Assembly: GCA_030040475.1 (NCBI GenBank)
Contig: JASHTQ010000072.1
Coordinates: 1-19,905, forward strand
Reading direction: 5' to 3'
DNA: 19,905 nt
From: Streptosporangiaceae bacterium
Lineage (GTDB): Bacteria; Actinomycetota; Actinomycetes; Streptosporangiales; Streptosporangiaceae
In this document: in pieces, positions 6,539-14,342 of the stretch
Layout: each line of letters begins with the position of its first letter
How positions within the stretch are numbered: position 1 is the stretch's first letter
The notes under the pieces: generated by a model
Database searches by the model: none
Seen by the model: the letters and a program-made list of their open reading frames with translations, nothing else
Told to the model about the DNA's origin: nothing
Program-made: the position numbers and the translations under genes

Positions 6539-7315
6539 ATGCCAGTACGCAGCTCCTATGCCCAGGGCACGCCGAACTGGGTGGACCTGCAGACTCCTGA
6601 CCGGGGCGCCGCGAAGGCGTTCTACTCGGGATTGTTCGGCTGGACCTTCGACGACCAGCCCATGCCGCAGGGGGCCGTCTACGCGAGGGCCTTGCTCGGC
6701 GGGCACGCCGTCGCGGCCATCGCACCGCAGCCGCCGGAGATGGCCGCGGCCGGGGCGCCGCCGACGTGGAACACCTACATCGCCGTCGATTCGGTCGACG
6801 ACACCGTGGCCAGGGCGGAGTCCGCGGGCGGCACGGTCGCGATGGCGCCGTTCGACGTGATGGACGCGGGCCGGATGGCCTTCGTGCTTGACCCGGCGGG
6901 CGCGCCGGTGGGGCTGTGGCAGGCCGGCAAGCACATCGGCGCCACCCTGGTGAACGAGCCCGGCGCGATCGTCTGGAACGAGCTCATCACCGCCGACCCG
7001 AGCGTGGTCGCGTTCTACACCAGCGTGCTGGGGCTCGCCGCGTCCTCGACGGACATGGGGACGGGGCCGTACACGATGTTCGAGGTCGACGGGCAGGCGG
7101 TGGGCGGCGCCACCGCGCCGTACCTGCCGGGCACGCCCAACCACTGGCACGTGTACTTCGACGTGGACGACGCGGACGCCACCGCCGCGAAGGCGGCCGA
7201 GCTTGGCGGGTCGGTCCTCGCCGAGCCGTTCGACATGCCGGTCGGGCGGATCGCGGTGATCGGTGACCCGCAGGGCGCCGTGTTCAGCATCATCAAGCCG
7301 GCCGCCCAGGAGTAA
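6539..7315 (+). CDS. Two-domain VOC (glyoxalase-fold) protein, Cfp30B/Rv0577-like
   Basis: 258 residues. The ATG at 6539 follows GTAGGGGGACGACA. Two vicinal-oxygen-chelate domains lie in tandem, about residues 10-128 and 140-254. The first starts [12 protein letters not shown] and ends [20 protein letters not shown]; the second starts [13 protein letters not shown] and ends [20 protein letters not shown]. Length and block order match from memory the mycobacterial secreted antigen Cfp30B/CFP32 (Rv0577) and its many streptomycete relatives (HIGATLVNE and [20 protein letters not shown] are near-identical). The true reaction of this family is not established; a glyoxalase or hydroxylase name is inherited from the fold. 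Candidate metal ligands are His203 and the acidic residues near the strand ends. There is no signal peptide. The gene converges on the SDR gene with only a 15-nt gap. Confidence 0.9.
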   Translation: MPVRSSYAQGTPNWVDLQTPDRGAAKAFYSGLFGWTFDDQPMPQGAVYARALLGGHAVAAIAPQPPEMAAAGAPPTWNTYIAVDSVDDTVARAESAGGTVAMAPFDVMDAGRMAFVLDPAGAPVGLWQAGKHIGATLVNEPGAIVWNELITADPSVVAFYTSVLGLAASSTDMGTGPYTMFEVDGQAVGGATAPYLPGTPNHWHVYFDVDDADATAAKAAELGGSVLAEPFDMPVGRIAVIGDPQGAVFSIIKPAAQE

Positions 7316-7330
7316 CCGGGGTTCTCCGGC

Positions 7331-8101
7331 CTACAGCGAGATACCGCCGTCCACCTCCAGCACCCGGCCGGTGAGGTCGCCGGCCTGGTCGGAGAGCAGG
7401 AACGCGACCCGGTCGGCGACCTCCGCGGCGCTGCCGAAGCGGCGAAGAACGATCGCCTCGGTCAGCTGCGCCTTGCCCGCCCTGGGACCCTCCTCGGGCC
7501 AGATCGCGGTCAGGTCGGACTCGACGACGCCCGGCACCACGGCGTTGACCCGGATCCCGTACCGGGCGGTCTGGCCGGCCAGCGCGCGGGTGAACGCGAC
7601 GATGCCGGCCGGGTTGGCGGTGCGGGCCGGGTTCGCGGTGCTGGCCGCGGCCTGGCGGTAGACGCCGGATACCGAGGAGACGGCGACGATCCGGCCGGAT
7701 CCACGCTCCATCATCGCGGGCAGGGCGGCACGGCACAGGTGGAACACGCCGTCCAGGCCGGTGTCGATCACCGCACGCCAGTCGGTGTCCTCGATCAGCG
7801 CGAGCGGCCGCTCCCTGGTGATCCCGGTGCAGCTCACCACGGCGTGCACCGGGCCGAGTTCCTCCTCGGCCCGGTGCGCCCAGGACCTGACCGCGGCACC
7901 CGCGGTCAGGTCCGCCTGCACCGCGAGCACTCGCACGCCGAGCTCGGAGACGGCCTTCTCCACGCTGAGGGCCGCCTGTTCGTCCCGGTCGTGGCAGAAG
8001 CTCACGTCCCAGCCGTCCTCGGCGAGCCTGCGCACGGTCGCCGCGCCGATGCCGCGGGAACCGCCGCTGACCAGGACTACCCGTCCGTCACGAGGGCTCA
8101 A
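7331..8101 (-). CDS. FabG-like SDR-fold protein lacking catalytic residues
   Basis: 256 residues from TTG at 8101, which follows GGGAAAGGTGG by 4 nt; the frame is open to 8230 but that part has no ribosome site. The Rossmann fold is intact: GGSRGIG (13-19), ADLT (64-67), and the C-terminal GDLTGRVLEVDGG. It resembles FabG-type 3-oxoacyl-ACP reductases of polyketide and fatty-acid pathways. The active site is altered: the tetrad Asn is Gly115 (DTGLDG for the usual TNL), the NNAG motif reads SCTG (90-93), and no YxxxK follows the SSVSG serines (142-146). In its place is ASTANPARTANPAGIV (153-168), which includes a six-residue tandem duplication. A reductase reaction by the normal mechanism is therefore unlikely. 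It may be a regulatory or structural pseudoenzyme, or a decaying gene whose frame is still open. It is divergent from the Gfo/Idh gene. Confidence 0.85.
   Translation of the reverse strand: MSPRDGRVVLVSGGSRGIGAATVRRLAEDGWDVSFCHDRDEQAALSVEKAVSELGVRVLAVQADLTAGAAVRSWAHRAEEELGPVHAVVSCTGITRERPLALIEDTDWRAVIDTGLDGVFHLCRAALPAMMERGSGRIVAVSSVSGVYRQAAASTANPARTANPAGIVAFTRALAGQTARYGIRVNAVVPGVVESDLTAIWPEEGPRAGKAQLTEAIVLRRFGSAAEVADRVAFLLSDQAGDLTGRVLEVDGGISL
7607..7642 (-). repeat. 18-bp tandem duplication at the SDR active-site loop
   Basis: Positions 7607-7624 and 7625-7642 are near-identical (GGCCGGGTT-GCGGTGC core). They encode two copies of a Thr-Ala-Asn-Pro-Ala unit exactly where the YxxxK catalytic motif belongs. 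Confidence 0.6.
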
Positions 8102-8246
8102 CGTGCCACCTTTCCCGGACCCGCCCGCCCCGCCCCTTTTCGGTAACTCACGGTAACGTACAGGTGAACCGGGGATGAATTCAACGCGGGTCGGCCGCAA
8201 CCGGCGGACCCGGGTGTTTCCGCGGGTCACGGACCCTGTGATGGCA

Positions 8247-8252
8247 TAGTTT
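8247..8252 (+). promoter_or_regulatory. -10-like TAGTTT before the Gfo/Idh gene
   Basis: TAGTTT fits TAnnnT and ends 5 nt before the GTG at 8258. The gap holds only GAGGC, too close to act as a normal ribosome site. A leaderless or nearly leaderless transcript is likely. Confidence 0.35.
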
Positions 8253-8257
8253 GAGGC

Positions 8258-9268
8258 GTGGACCAGCTACGCATCGGGGTGCTCGGTTCGGCACGGATTA
8301 CCGCGGCCGCGCTGATCGAACCCGCCCGCCATCTTCCGGCAGTGACGGTAGCGGCCGTGGCCGCGCGCTCGACGGCCCGGGCCGAGGCCTTCGCCGCCCG
8401 GCACGGCATACCGGCGGCCTACGGCAGCTACGAGGACCTGCTCGCCGACCCGGACATCGACGCCGTCTACAACCCGCTGCCCAACTCCGGGCACGGGCCG
8501 TGGACGCGGCGGGCCATCGAGGCCGGGAAGCACGTGCTGTGCGAGAAGCCGTTCGCGTCCAACTCCGTCGAGGCGGCCGAGGTGGCGGCCGCCGCCGAGG
8601 CCGCGGCGGCCTCGGGGATCGTCGTGATGGAGGCCATGCACTACCGCTACCACCCGCTGGTCCAGCGGTTGCACGACCTGGTGACGGGAGGGACGTTCGG
8701 CCCGGTGCGGCACATCCAGTGCTGGACCAACTTCGTCATCGAGGATCCCAGGGACATCAGGTACGACTACGACCTCGGCGGCGGGGCGCTGATGGACGGC
8801 GGGTGCTACGCCCTGGACTGCATGCGGCTGCTCGGCGGCGGGCTGTCGGTGACGGCCGCGGTCGCCGATCCGTACGTCGCCGACGCCTTCGCCGACGCGG
8901 GCGGCGCGGTGGCGGATCGCGCGACGGCGGTCCGGGTGGCGTTCTCCGGCGGCGCGACCGGCTGGTTCGAGTCGTCGTTCACCAGGGACGGGGAGCTGCG
9001 GGCCGACGTGCACGTCGTCTGCGCGGACGGGCACCTGTGGCTGCGGAACTTCATCGTCCCGCACCAGGGCCGCCTGGAGGTGACGAGGAACGGCACCGTC
9101 GTGGCCGACGAGAACGGCCACGGCGACACGAGCTACCTCGGCCAGCTCCGGGCGTTCGCCGCGGCGATCGCGGGCGGTGAGCCGGTACCCACCTCGGCGG
9201 CGCACGCGGTCGGCACCATGCGGCTGATCGACGACGCCTACCGCGCGGCCGGGTTGCTGCCGCGATGA
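8258..9268 (+). CDS. Gfo/Idh/MocA family NAD(P)-dependent oxidoreductase
   Basis: 336 residues, the usual family length, starting at GTG 8258. The N-terminal Rossmann domain begins RIGVLGSARI (5-14); the variant GxxGSA replaces the more common GxGxxG but is frequent in this family. YNPLPNSGHGPW (71-82) and CEKPFASN (95-102) follow; Lys97 of EKP is the conserved catalytic and cofactor-contacting lysine. The C-terminal alpha/beta domain has LGGGALMDGGCYALD (173-187), the D180-GG-x-Tyr184 signature of substrate-binding residues. Members oxidise or reduce sugars, inositols and related polyols in the cytoplasm. The substrate here is unknown. The stop overlaps the start of the M20 peptidase gene (ATGA), so the two are translationally coupled and probably act on the same compound or its derivative. 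Confidence 0.92.
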   Translation: MDQLRIGVLGSARITAAALIEPARHLPAVTVAAVAARSTARAEAFAARHGIPAAYGSYEDLLADPDIDAVYNPLPNSGHGPWTRRAIEAGKHVLCEKPFASNSVEAAEVAAAAEAAAASGIVVMEAMHYRYHPLVQRLHDLVTGGTFGPVRHIQCWTNFVIEDPRDIRYDYDLGGGALMDGGCYALDCMRLLGGGLSVTAAVADPYVADAFADAGGAVADRATAVRVAFSGGATGWFESSFTRDGELRADVHVVCADGHLWLRNFIVPHQGRLEVTRNGTVVADENGHGDTSYLGQLRAFAAAIAGGEPVPTSAAHAVGTMRLIDDAYRAAGLLPR

Positions 9269-10695
9269 CCGCGGACCCTACCGCGGGGGCGGCGCCGGGT
9301 TCGGCGGCGCTGCGCCCGGCGGGAGCGGAGGCGGTTCGGATGGCGGCCGACCTGATCAGGATCGACACCACTAACCGCGGCGGCGGGGACGGCTGCGAGC
9401 GGCCGGCAGCGGAGTACGTGGCAGCGCGGCTGGCCGAGGCGGGCCTCGAGCCGGCGCTGCTCGAGTCGGCGCCTGGGCGGGCGAACGTGGTGGCGCGGGT
9501 GGGCGGCGAGGGCGGGCCCGGGCTGCTGCTGCACGGGCACCTGGACGTGGTGCCGGCGGACCCCTCGTCCTGGTCGGTGCCGCCGTTCTCGGGCGAGATA
9601 CGCGACGGCGAGCTGTGGGGACGCGGCGCGGTGGACATGAAGAACTCGCTCGCGGTGCTCGTCGCGCTGGCCGGGCTCTGGGCGCGCGACGGCCGCCGGC
9701 CGCGGCGCGACGTCGTGCTCGCGTTCACCGCGGATGAGGAGGACACGCAGGAGTTCGGGGCTCAGTGGCTGGTCGAGCGGCATCGGGAGCTGTTCGAGGG
9801 CTGCACCGAGGCGATCGGCGAGTCGGGGGCCTTCACCTTCCACGCCGGGCCGGGCCGACGGCTGTACCCGATCGCCTCGGCCGAGCGGGGCACCGCGTGG
9901 CTGAAGCTGACCGCCCGTGGTCACGCCGGGCACGGCGCCAAGCCCAACCCGGCGAACGCGGTGACCCGGCTGGGTGCGGCGGTCGCCAGGATCGGCGGGT
10001 ACGGCTGGCCTGTCCGGCTGATCCCGACCGTGCGGGCAGCGGTCGAGGCGATCGCCGCCGCGGCCGACCAGCCGGTTCCCGGCGCGGACCTGGCCGCCGA
10101 GAAGGTGGCCGACCCGGCGCCGGCGGGTCCGGGGCTGGCCGGTCCGGGGCTGGCGGATGCGGCTGCGCTGGGGTCGCTCGCGCCCGAGGAACTGCTTGCC
10201 CGGCTCGGCCCTGGGGGTGCCCTGGTCGCGGGCGCGATCAGGAACAGCGCGAACCCGACCATGCTGCAGGCGGGCTACAAGGTCAACGTAATCCCCGGCG
10301 AGGCGGTCGGCTACGTCGACGGCCGCGTCCTGCCGGGTTACGAGCAAGAGTTCGCAGACACGATGGATGAGCTCACCGGGCCGGACGTGAGCTGGGAGTA
10401 CGCGCACCGGGAGATAGCGCTGGAGGCGCCGCTCGATGCGCCAGTGATGGCGGCCATGGCGGCGGCCCTGCTTGCCGAGGATCCCGGCTCGGTCATAGTG
10501 CCCTACTGCATGAGCGGCGGCACCGACGCCAAGCACTTCTCCAGGCTGGGGATGACGTGCTACGGGTACACGCCACTCGTGCTGCCCGAGGGCTACGACT
10601 ACTACGCCATGTTCCACGGCACGGACGAGCGGATCCCGTTGTCGGCGATCGAGGCGAGCGTCCGGATCATGGACCGCTTCCTGACCGGGGCCTGA
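9265..10695 (+). CDS. M20 family zinc metallopeptidase/deacylase
   Basis: 476 residues, starting at ATG 9265 inside the stop of the previous gene. M20 enzymes are di-zinc amidohydrolases that cleave dipeptides or N-acyl amino acids. Expected residues are in place: HGHLDVVP with His92 and Asp94; GRGAVDMKN with bridging Asp124; DEED with general base Glu158 and metal ligand Glu159; GESGAF with Glu186; and His451 in MFHGTDERIPL near the C-terminus. The lid domain (about 205-380) starts RGTAWLKLTARGHAGHGAKP, which holds the dimer-type histidine. An Ala/Gly/Pro-rich stretch near residues 285-300 with repeated AGPGL is probably a flexible insert. There is no signal peptide, so it acts in the cytoplasm. 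Subfamily (DapE, ArgE or carboxypeptidase-like) cannot be fixed. Coupling with a Gfo/Idh enzyme suggests catabolism or processing of an N-acylated compound, by inference. Confidence 0.92.
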   Translation: MTADPTAGAAPGSAALRPAGAEAVRMAADLIRIDTTNRGGGDGCERPAAEYVAARLAEAGLEPALLESAPGRANVVARVGGEGGPGLLLHGHLDVVPADPSSWSVPPFSGEIRDGELWGRGAVDMKNSLAVLVALAGLWARDGRRPRRDVVLAFTADEEDTQEFGAQWLVERHRELFEGCTEAIGESGAFTFHAGPGRRLYPIASAERGTAWLKLTARGHAGHGAKPNPANAVTRLGAAVARIGGYGWPVRLIPTVRAAVEAIAAAADQPVPGADLAAEKVADPAPAGPGLAGPGLADAAALGSLAPEELLARLGPGGALVAGAIRNSANPTMLQAGYKVNVIPGEAVGYVDGRVLPGYEQEFADTMDELTGPDVSWEYAHREIALEAPLDAPVMAAMAAALLAEDPGSVIVPYCMSGGTDAKHFSRLGMTCYGYTPLVLPEGYDYYAMFHGTDERIPLSAIEASVRIMDRFLTGA

Positions 10696-10721
10696 GGCGG
10701 AGCCGCATCCGCAAGGCATGG

Positions 10722-10772
10722 CGGCCCGGCTTCGCTCCTGGAGTGCCGAGCGAGAACTGAAGGACCGGGCCG
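10722..10772. terminator. Nested hairpin after the M20 gene
   Basis: CGGCCCGG (10722-10729) pairs with CCGGGCCG (10765-10772), and inside it TCGCTC (10732-10737) pairs with GAGCGA (10748-10753). It begins 27 nt after the M20 stop, in the convergent gap with the AT3 gene. There is no T-run, as is common for actinobacterial terminators. Confidence 0.5.
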
Positions 10773-10828
10773 GGCGTAACACACGCACATCTGGCCTCTT
10801 CCAGCCACGCTGACACCTCCGGCACCGC

Positions 10829-10853
10829 ATTCCGGGTCGGCGATGCCCGGAAT
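10829..10853 (-). terminator. Hairpin after the AT3 gene
   Basis: ATTCCGGG (10829-10836) and CCCGGAAT (10846-10853) form a perfect 8-bp stem with a 9-nt loop, 35 nt past the AT3 stop on the minus strand. It lacks a T-run. The rest of this 192-bp convergent gap shows no gene. Confidence 0.5.
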
Positions 10854-10887
10854 TGCGGCGTGGATGCCACCACCACGTAGCTCTATG

Positions 10888-12540
10888 TCACTTGGGCACC
10901 GGTGGGCTACTCGTTGCCCGGGTATGACTGAACGGGCGCTGCAGCCGGGGCGCGGCGGCCATAGCGGCAAGGCCTGCGGCGTAGACGACCAGGACAAGCA
11001 GTGGCAGGCGACCGTCGGGGGCAAATCCAGCGATCGCCAACCGGGCCAGGCCCACCACTGCCGCGATGCAGCCAGCCAACAGGACGACCGACGAGGTGCT
11101 CCGGCCAGTGATGCGGCGGCGGCCGGGCCGGGCGGGGACTCCGGGCCGGACGGGGTTGACGGTGCTGGGGGGATCGTGGGCGTGGGCGGGACGGCCGACG
11201 GGGGCGGGGGCGGGGGTCTGGTGGCGGTCGGCGGGGGTGAAGATCAGGACGATGGGGATCAGGACGGCGGTCAGCAGGGCGAACCAGGCTAGACGGAGGA
11301 GCCACCATTCGGCTGTGCCTATGGAGGGCTGGGGAAGTAGGCCTGCGGGGTAGAAGGTGACGGCTATGACGATGACGGGGACCATGTGCCATAGGTAGAC
11401 GGTGATGGCGCGGGTGTTCAGGCTGCTGACGACGCGCCAGGGGCGGGGGCGGGACAGCAGGCGGGAGGCGGCGGGCTCGGCGGCCAGGACCAGGCCCAGC
11501 TGGGCGGCGGCGAAGGCCAGCAGGGCGATCGAGGGCGGGGTGGTGTTGGTGACCGGCTCGCCGTCACCGATCATGTCGACGGGGAACGGGCTCCACAGCA
11601 GCAGGCCGGTCAGCAGCACGATGCCGGTGGCGGCCAGGGCGTACGGGCGCCACCTCTGGCGGGTCAGGGTGCCGTCGTGCCACCCGAAGCCCAGCTGGTG
11701 CATGGCTCCCCAGACCAGCAGGTAGTTGGCGTAGCCGACGACGGGCAGGTGCAGGCCGAGGACCGCGGCGTCCACGGCGGCGGCGCCGACCGCCATCGCG
11801 GCGGGCACGGCCAGGCCCCAACGGCGATGCGCGGCCAGCAGCGCCGGGGTCAGCAGGATCACCAGCAGGTAGACGGGCAGGAACCAGAGCTGCAGCGCGA
11901 CCAGCCAGCCCGCCTCGGCCACCTCCCCCGGGCTTGCGCCCGCCAGCCGGGCCGCGGCTACCGCGAGCACGGCCACCGCCACGTACACGGTCGCCGGGCG
12001 GAGCAGCCGGATCGCACGGCGCCGGACCCAGCGCGCCCATGCGGCCCAGGGGATCCGCGGTGCCACCGTGGACTGGTGGGGGGTTGAGGTTGCTGACGAG
12101 GTCTGCGGGGGCGGTGGAGGCTGCGGGGTTGCCGCACGGGGCTGCGGTGATGCGGGAGACTGCAGGGTGGCTGTCGGGGGCTGCGGTGTTACCGGGGGCT
12201 GCGGGGGGGCTGACGGGGGCCGCGGGGTTGCCGGGGCGTGCGGGGTTGCCGGGGGGTGCGGGGTGGGGGTTGGGGGGGTGGGGTCTTGGGATTCTTGGGT
12301 GTGGGTGGTCCAGGAGCGGGCGTTGACGTAGCCGCCTACTAGGAAGAAGACGGGCATGACCTGGAACAGGAGGGTGCCCCAGCGGCCCCAGCTGACGTAG
12401 CTGAGGGCGTCCATGCCGCCGAGCTGGCCGCGCGAGTCGGTGACGTTGACGAGCAGCCAGTGGCCGTAGACGACGCCGGCCATGGCGATCACCCGGAGCA
12501 GGTCAGCGTAGCGGTTGCGGTCCGGTGCGGGACCGTCCAC
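10888..12540 (-). CDS. Acyltransferase-3 family membrane protein with Pro-rich insert
   Basis: 550 residues from GTG 12540. The N-terminus MDGPAPDRNRYADLLRVIAM followed by VVYGHW, with candidate catalytic His27, is the acyltransferase-3 (AT3) signature. Members O-acylate sugars, peptidoglycan, polyketides or lipids in the membrane. FLVGGYVNARSW (66-77) ends the second helix. A proline, threonine and glutamine-rich insert (about 79-165, with many TP, PP and ATP repeats) follows and is absent from typical members. Hydrophobic helices resume near 180. Later motifs include LWFLPVYLLVILL, YLLVWGAMHQLGFGW and YLWHMVPV. A disordered Pro/Arg-rich loop precedes a final pair of helices. The gene starts 9 nt after the lysS stop, so it is co-transcribed with lysS. 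The acceptor is unknown. Confidence 0.85.
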   Translation of the reverse strand: MDGPAPDRNRYADLLRVIAMAGVVYGHWLLVNVTDSRGQLGGMDALSYVSWGRWGTLLFQVMPVFFLVGGYVNARSWTTHTQESQDPTPPTPTPHPPATPHAPATPRPPSAPPQPPVTPQPPTATLQSPASPQPRAATPQPPPPPQTSSATSTPHQSTVAPRIPWAAWARWVRRRAIRLLRPATVYVAVAVLAVAAARLAGASPGEVAEAGWLVALQLWFLPVYLLVILLTPALLAAHRRWGLAVPAAMAVGAAAVDAAVLGLHLPVVGYANYLLVWGAMHQLGFGWHDGTLTRQRWRPYALAATGIVLLTGLLLWSPFPVDMIGDGEPVTNTTPPSIALLAFAAAQLGLVLAAEPAASRLLSRPRPWRVVSSLNTRAITVYLWHMVPVIVIAVTFYPAGLLPQPSIGTAEWWLLRLAWFALLTAVLIPIVLIFTPADRHQTPAPAPVGRPAHAHDPPSTVNPVRPGVPARPGRRRITGRSTSSVVLLAGCIAAVVGLARLAIAGFAPDGRLPLLVLVVYAAGLAAMAAAPRLQRPFSHTRATSSPPVPK

Positions 12541-12549
12541 CGGTGCCGG

Positions 12550-14244
12550 TCAGGACAGCGCGGGCGCGAGCAGGGACCGCACCCGGTCCTGGCCCAGGGC
12601 CAGCAGCAGCGTCGGCAGCCGCGGGCCGGTGTCCTTGGCTATCAGCAGCCGGTACAGCAGGACGAACCAGGCGCGCTGGCTGACCTTGAGTTCCGGCGTC
12701 GGCGGCGCGGAGATCTCCAGGCCGACCATCAGCTTGGGGATGCCGTACAGCAGGGCGGTCAGGTCGTCCATGGACCAGTACGCGGACAAGCGGTCGAGCA
12801 GGAGCTTGATCTCGTCGCGTTCGGCGTCGGTCAGGGCCGCCAGCCGGGCGGTGTCCGGTTCGGCCCGGACCTGGGTGCGGTCGGCGGGCGCGACGTAGCC
12901 GGCCACCCACGCCTGCGCGCAGTCCAGCCGGGGACGCACCTCGTCCAGGCCTTCCACCGGGTCGTCGGCGGTCAGGTCGCGCAGGATGCGCAGGATCTGC
13001 GTCTGGTCGCCCGCGGTGATGTCGGCGACGGAGGCCAGCGTGCGGAACGGCAGCGGGCGCGGCGTGGCCGGCAGCGGGCCGTCCGAGGTGCCGGCCGCGC
13101 GTTCCCACACCGCGACCTTGGGCGGGTCGGCTTCGCCGATGACCACCTGGCGGGTCAGGGCGTCCCATTCGTCGTAGACCCGGCCGACCTCGGCGTCGAA
13201 GGCCAGCGTGATGGCCTGCTCGGGGCGGCGCCTCGCGTACAGCCAGCGCAGCAGCGGGGCCTCGAAGATCTCCAGCGCGTCGGCGGGCGTCGGCGCGCCG
13301 CCGCGGGAGCCGCTCATCTTGGCCGACCCGCTGGTGCCGACGAACGAGTAGCCGAAGTGCAGCGGCATCTCGCCGCCGAAGATCGCCGACACCAGTTCCC
13401 CGCCGACGGTGAAGCTGGATCCCGGCGAGGAGTGGTCCACCCCGGCGGGCTCGAACGTCACGCGCTCGTAGGCCCACCGCATCGGCCAGTCGACCTTCCA
13501 TACCAGCTTCCCCGGCACCTGCGCGATCGGCGTCGGGCCGTAGCGCTCGCCGCAGGCGCAGGTGTAGCTGATCTCGGTGGTCTCGTCGTCGAAGGCGGTC
13601 ACCGTGGTGTCGTCACGCCCGCACGCCGCGCAGTACGGCCGGAACGGGTAGTAGACCGCGGACCGCGGCTCGTCGTCGTCCGGGTCGGGCTCGGCCGCCT
13701 TCTTGGTGCGGTACCTGCCGAGGACCGCGTCGATGTCGGCGCGGCGGCGCATCGCGGTGATGATCGAGGCCGTGTACGCGCCCGAGGTGTACATCTCGGT
13801 CTGGCTGATCTCCGTGACGACGACGCCGAGGCGGTCGAGCGCGTCGCGCAGCGGATCCTTGAAGTGCTCGGCCCAGTTCTGGTGGCTGCCGCAGGGGTCG
13901 GGCACCGCGGTCAGCGGGCGGCCGATGTACTCGGCGAACTCTTCGGGGAAGCCGGCCGGGACCCGGCGCAGCCGGTCGTAGTCGTCCCAGGACAGGATGT
14001 GCCGGCCGGGCACGCCAGAGCGCCGGACCTCGTCCGCGACCAGGTGCGGGACCATCAGCTCGCGCAGGTTCCCCAGGTGCACGGGGCCGGACGGGCTGAT
14101 GCCGGACGCGCAGGTCGGCGGCTCGCCCGGGTGCCTGCGCTCCCCCTCGGCCCGCACGTCCGCCGCGGTGCGCGCCACCCAGTCGTCGAGCGCGGGCTTG
14201 GCGGAAGCGGGGCGGGACGAAGCACGCTGGGCAGAAGCAGCCAC
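12550..14244 (-). CDS. lysS: Class I lysyl-tRNA synthetase
   Basis: 564 residues from GTG 14244, which follows AAGGAGG by 11 nt (14256-14262). Upstream ATGs at 14265 and 14277 are in frame and would add 7 or 11 residues; the first overlaps the ribosome site. The enzyme charges tRNA-Lys with lysine and is of the class I type (LysRS1), structurally unrelated to the usual bacterial class II LysRS. LysRS1 is found in archaea, spirochaetes, alphaproteobacteria and scattered actinobacteria. The HIGH-type motif is in ASGISPSGPVHLGNLREL (46-63). The KMSKS counterpart is AKMSGSRG (308-315). A zinc-ribbon pair, CAAC (205-208) and CAC (229-231), is present. The C-terminal helical cage binds the anticodon. 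AT3 follows 9 nt after the stop. Whether the genome also carries a class II LysRS cannot be seen here. Confidence 0.95.
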   Translation of the reverse strand: MAASAQRASSRPASAKPALDDWVARTAADVRAEGERRHPGEPPTCASGISPSGPVHLGNLRELMVPHLVADEVRRSGVPGRHILSWDDYDRLRRVPAGFPEEFAEYIGRPLTAVPDPCGSHQNWAEHFKDPLRDALDRLGVVVTEISQTEMYTSGAYTASIITAMRRRADIDAVLGRYRTKKAAEPDPDDDEPRSAVYYPFRPYCAACGRDDTTVTAFDDETTEISYTCACGERYGPTPIAQVPGKLVWKVDWPMRWAYERVTFEPAGVDHSSPGSSFTVGGELVSAIFGGEMPLHFGYSFVGTSGSAKMSGSRGGAPTPADALEIFEAPLLRWLYARRRPEQAITLAFDAEVGRVYDEWDALTRQVVIGEADPPKVAVWERAAGTSDGPLPATPRPLPFRTLASVADITAGDQTQILRILRDLTADDPVEGLDEVRPRLDCAQAWVAGYVAPADRTQVRAEPDTARLAALTDAERDEIKLLLDRLSAYWSMDDLTALLYGIPKLMVGLEISAPPTPELKVSQRAWFVLLYRLLIAKDTGPRLPTLLLALGQDRVRSLLAPALS

Positions 14245-14278
14245 CGGACCGGACACCTCCTTCATGTTCGCAGGCATC

Positions 14279-14284
14279 AGGGTA
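14279..14284 (-). promoter_or_regulatory. Possible -10 box TACCCT of lysS
   Basis: On the minus strand TACCCT fits TAnnnT and lies between the sedolisin terminator hairpin and the lysS ribosome site. It would give a leader of about 30 nt and supports the GTG 14244 start. The -35 region is weak. Confidence 0.25.
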
Positions 14285-14296
14285 CAAGCAGAAGAC

Positions 14297-14325
14297 GGCG
14301 GCGGGGGAAGGCCTCCCCCGCCGCC
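14297..14325 (-). terminator. Strong GC hairpin after sedolisin 1
   Basis: GGCGGCGGGGGA (14297-14308) pairs perfectly with TCCCCCGCCGCC (14314-14325) around a 5-nt loop. It lies 18 nt past the sedolisin stop on the minus strand and separates that transcript from lysS. There is no T-run. Confidence 0.65.
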
Positions 14326-14342
14326 GCCGGTGACTAAGCGGA

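Noticed and set aside
12100..12300. G-rich repeated plus-strand sequence considered as a repeat array or CRISPR-like region
   Set aside because: Units are irregular, with no constant repeat and no spacers. They are the codons of the Pro/Thr-rich insert of the AT3 protein on the minus strand.
12460..14337. Long open frame on the plus strand opposite lysS
   Set aside because: It is an artefact of high-GC codon bias opposite a well-recognised synthetase. It has no ribosome site and no recognisable motif, and its composition (Arg/Gly/Val/Ala) is typical of a shadow frame.
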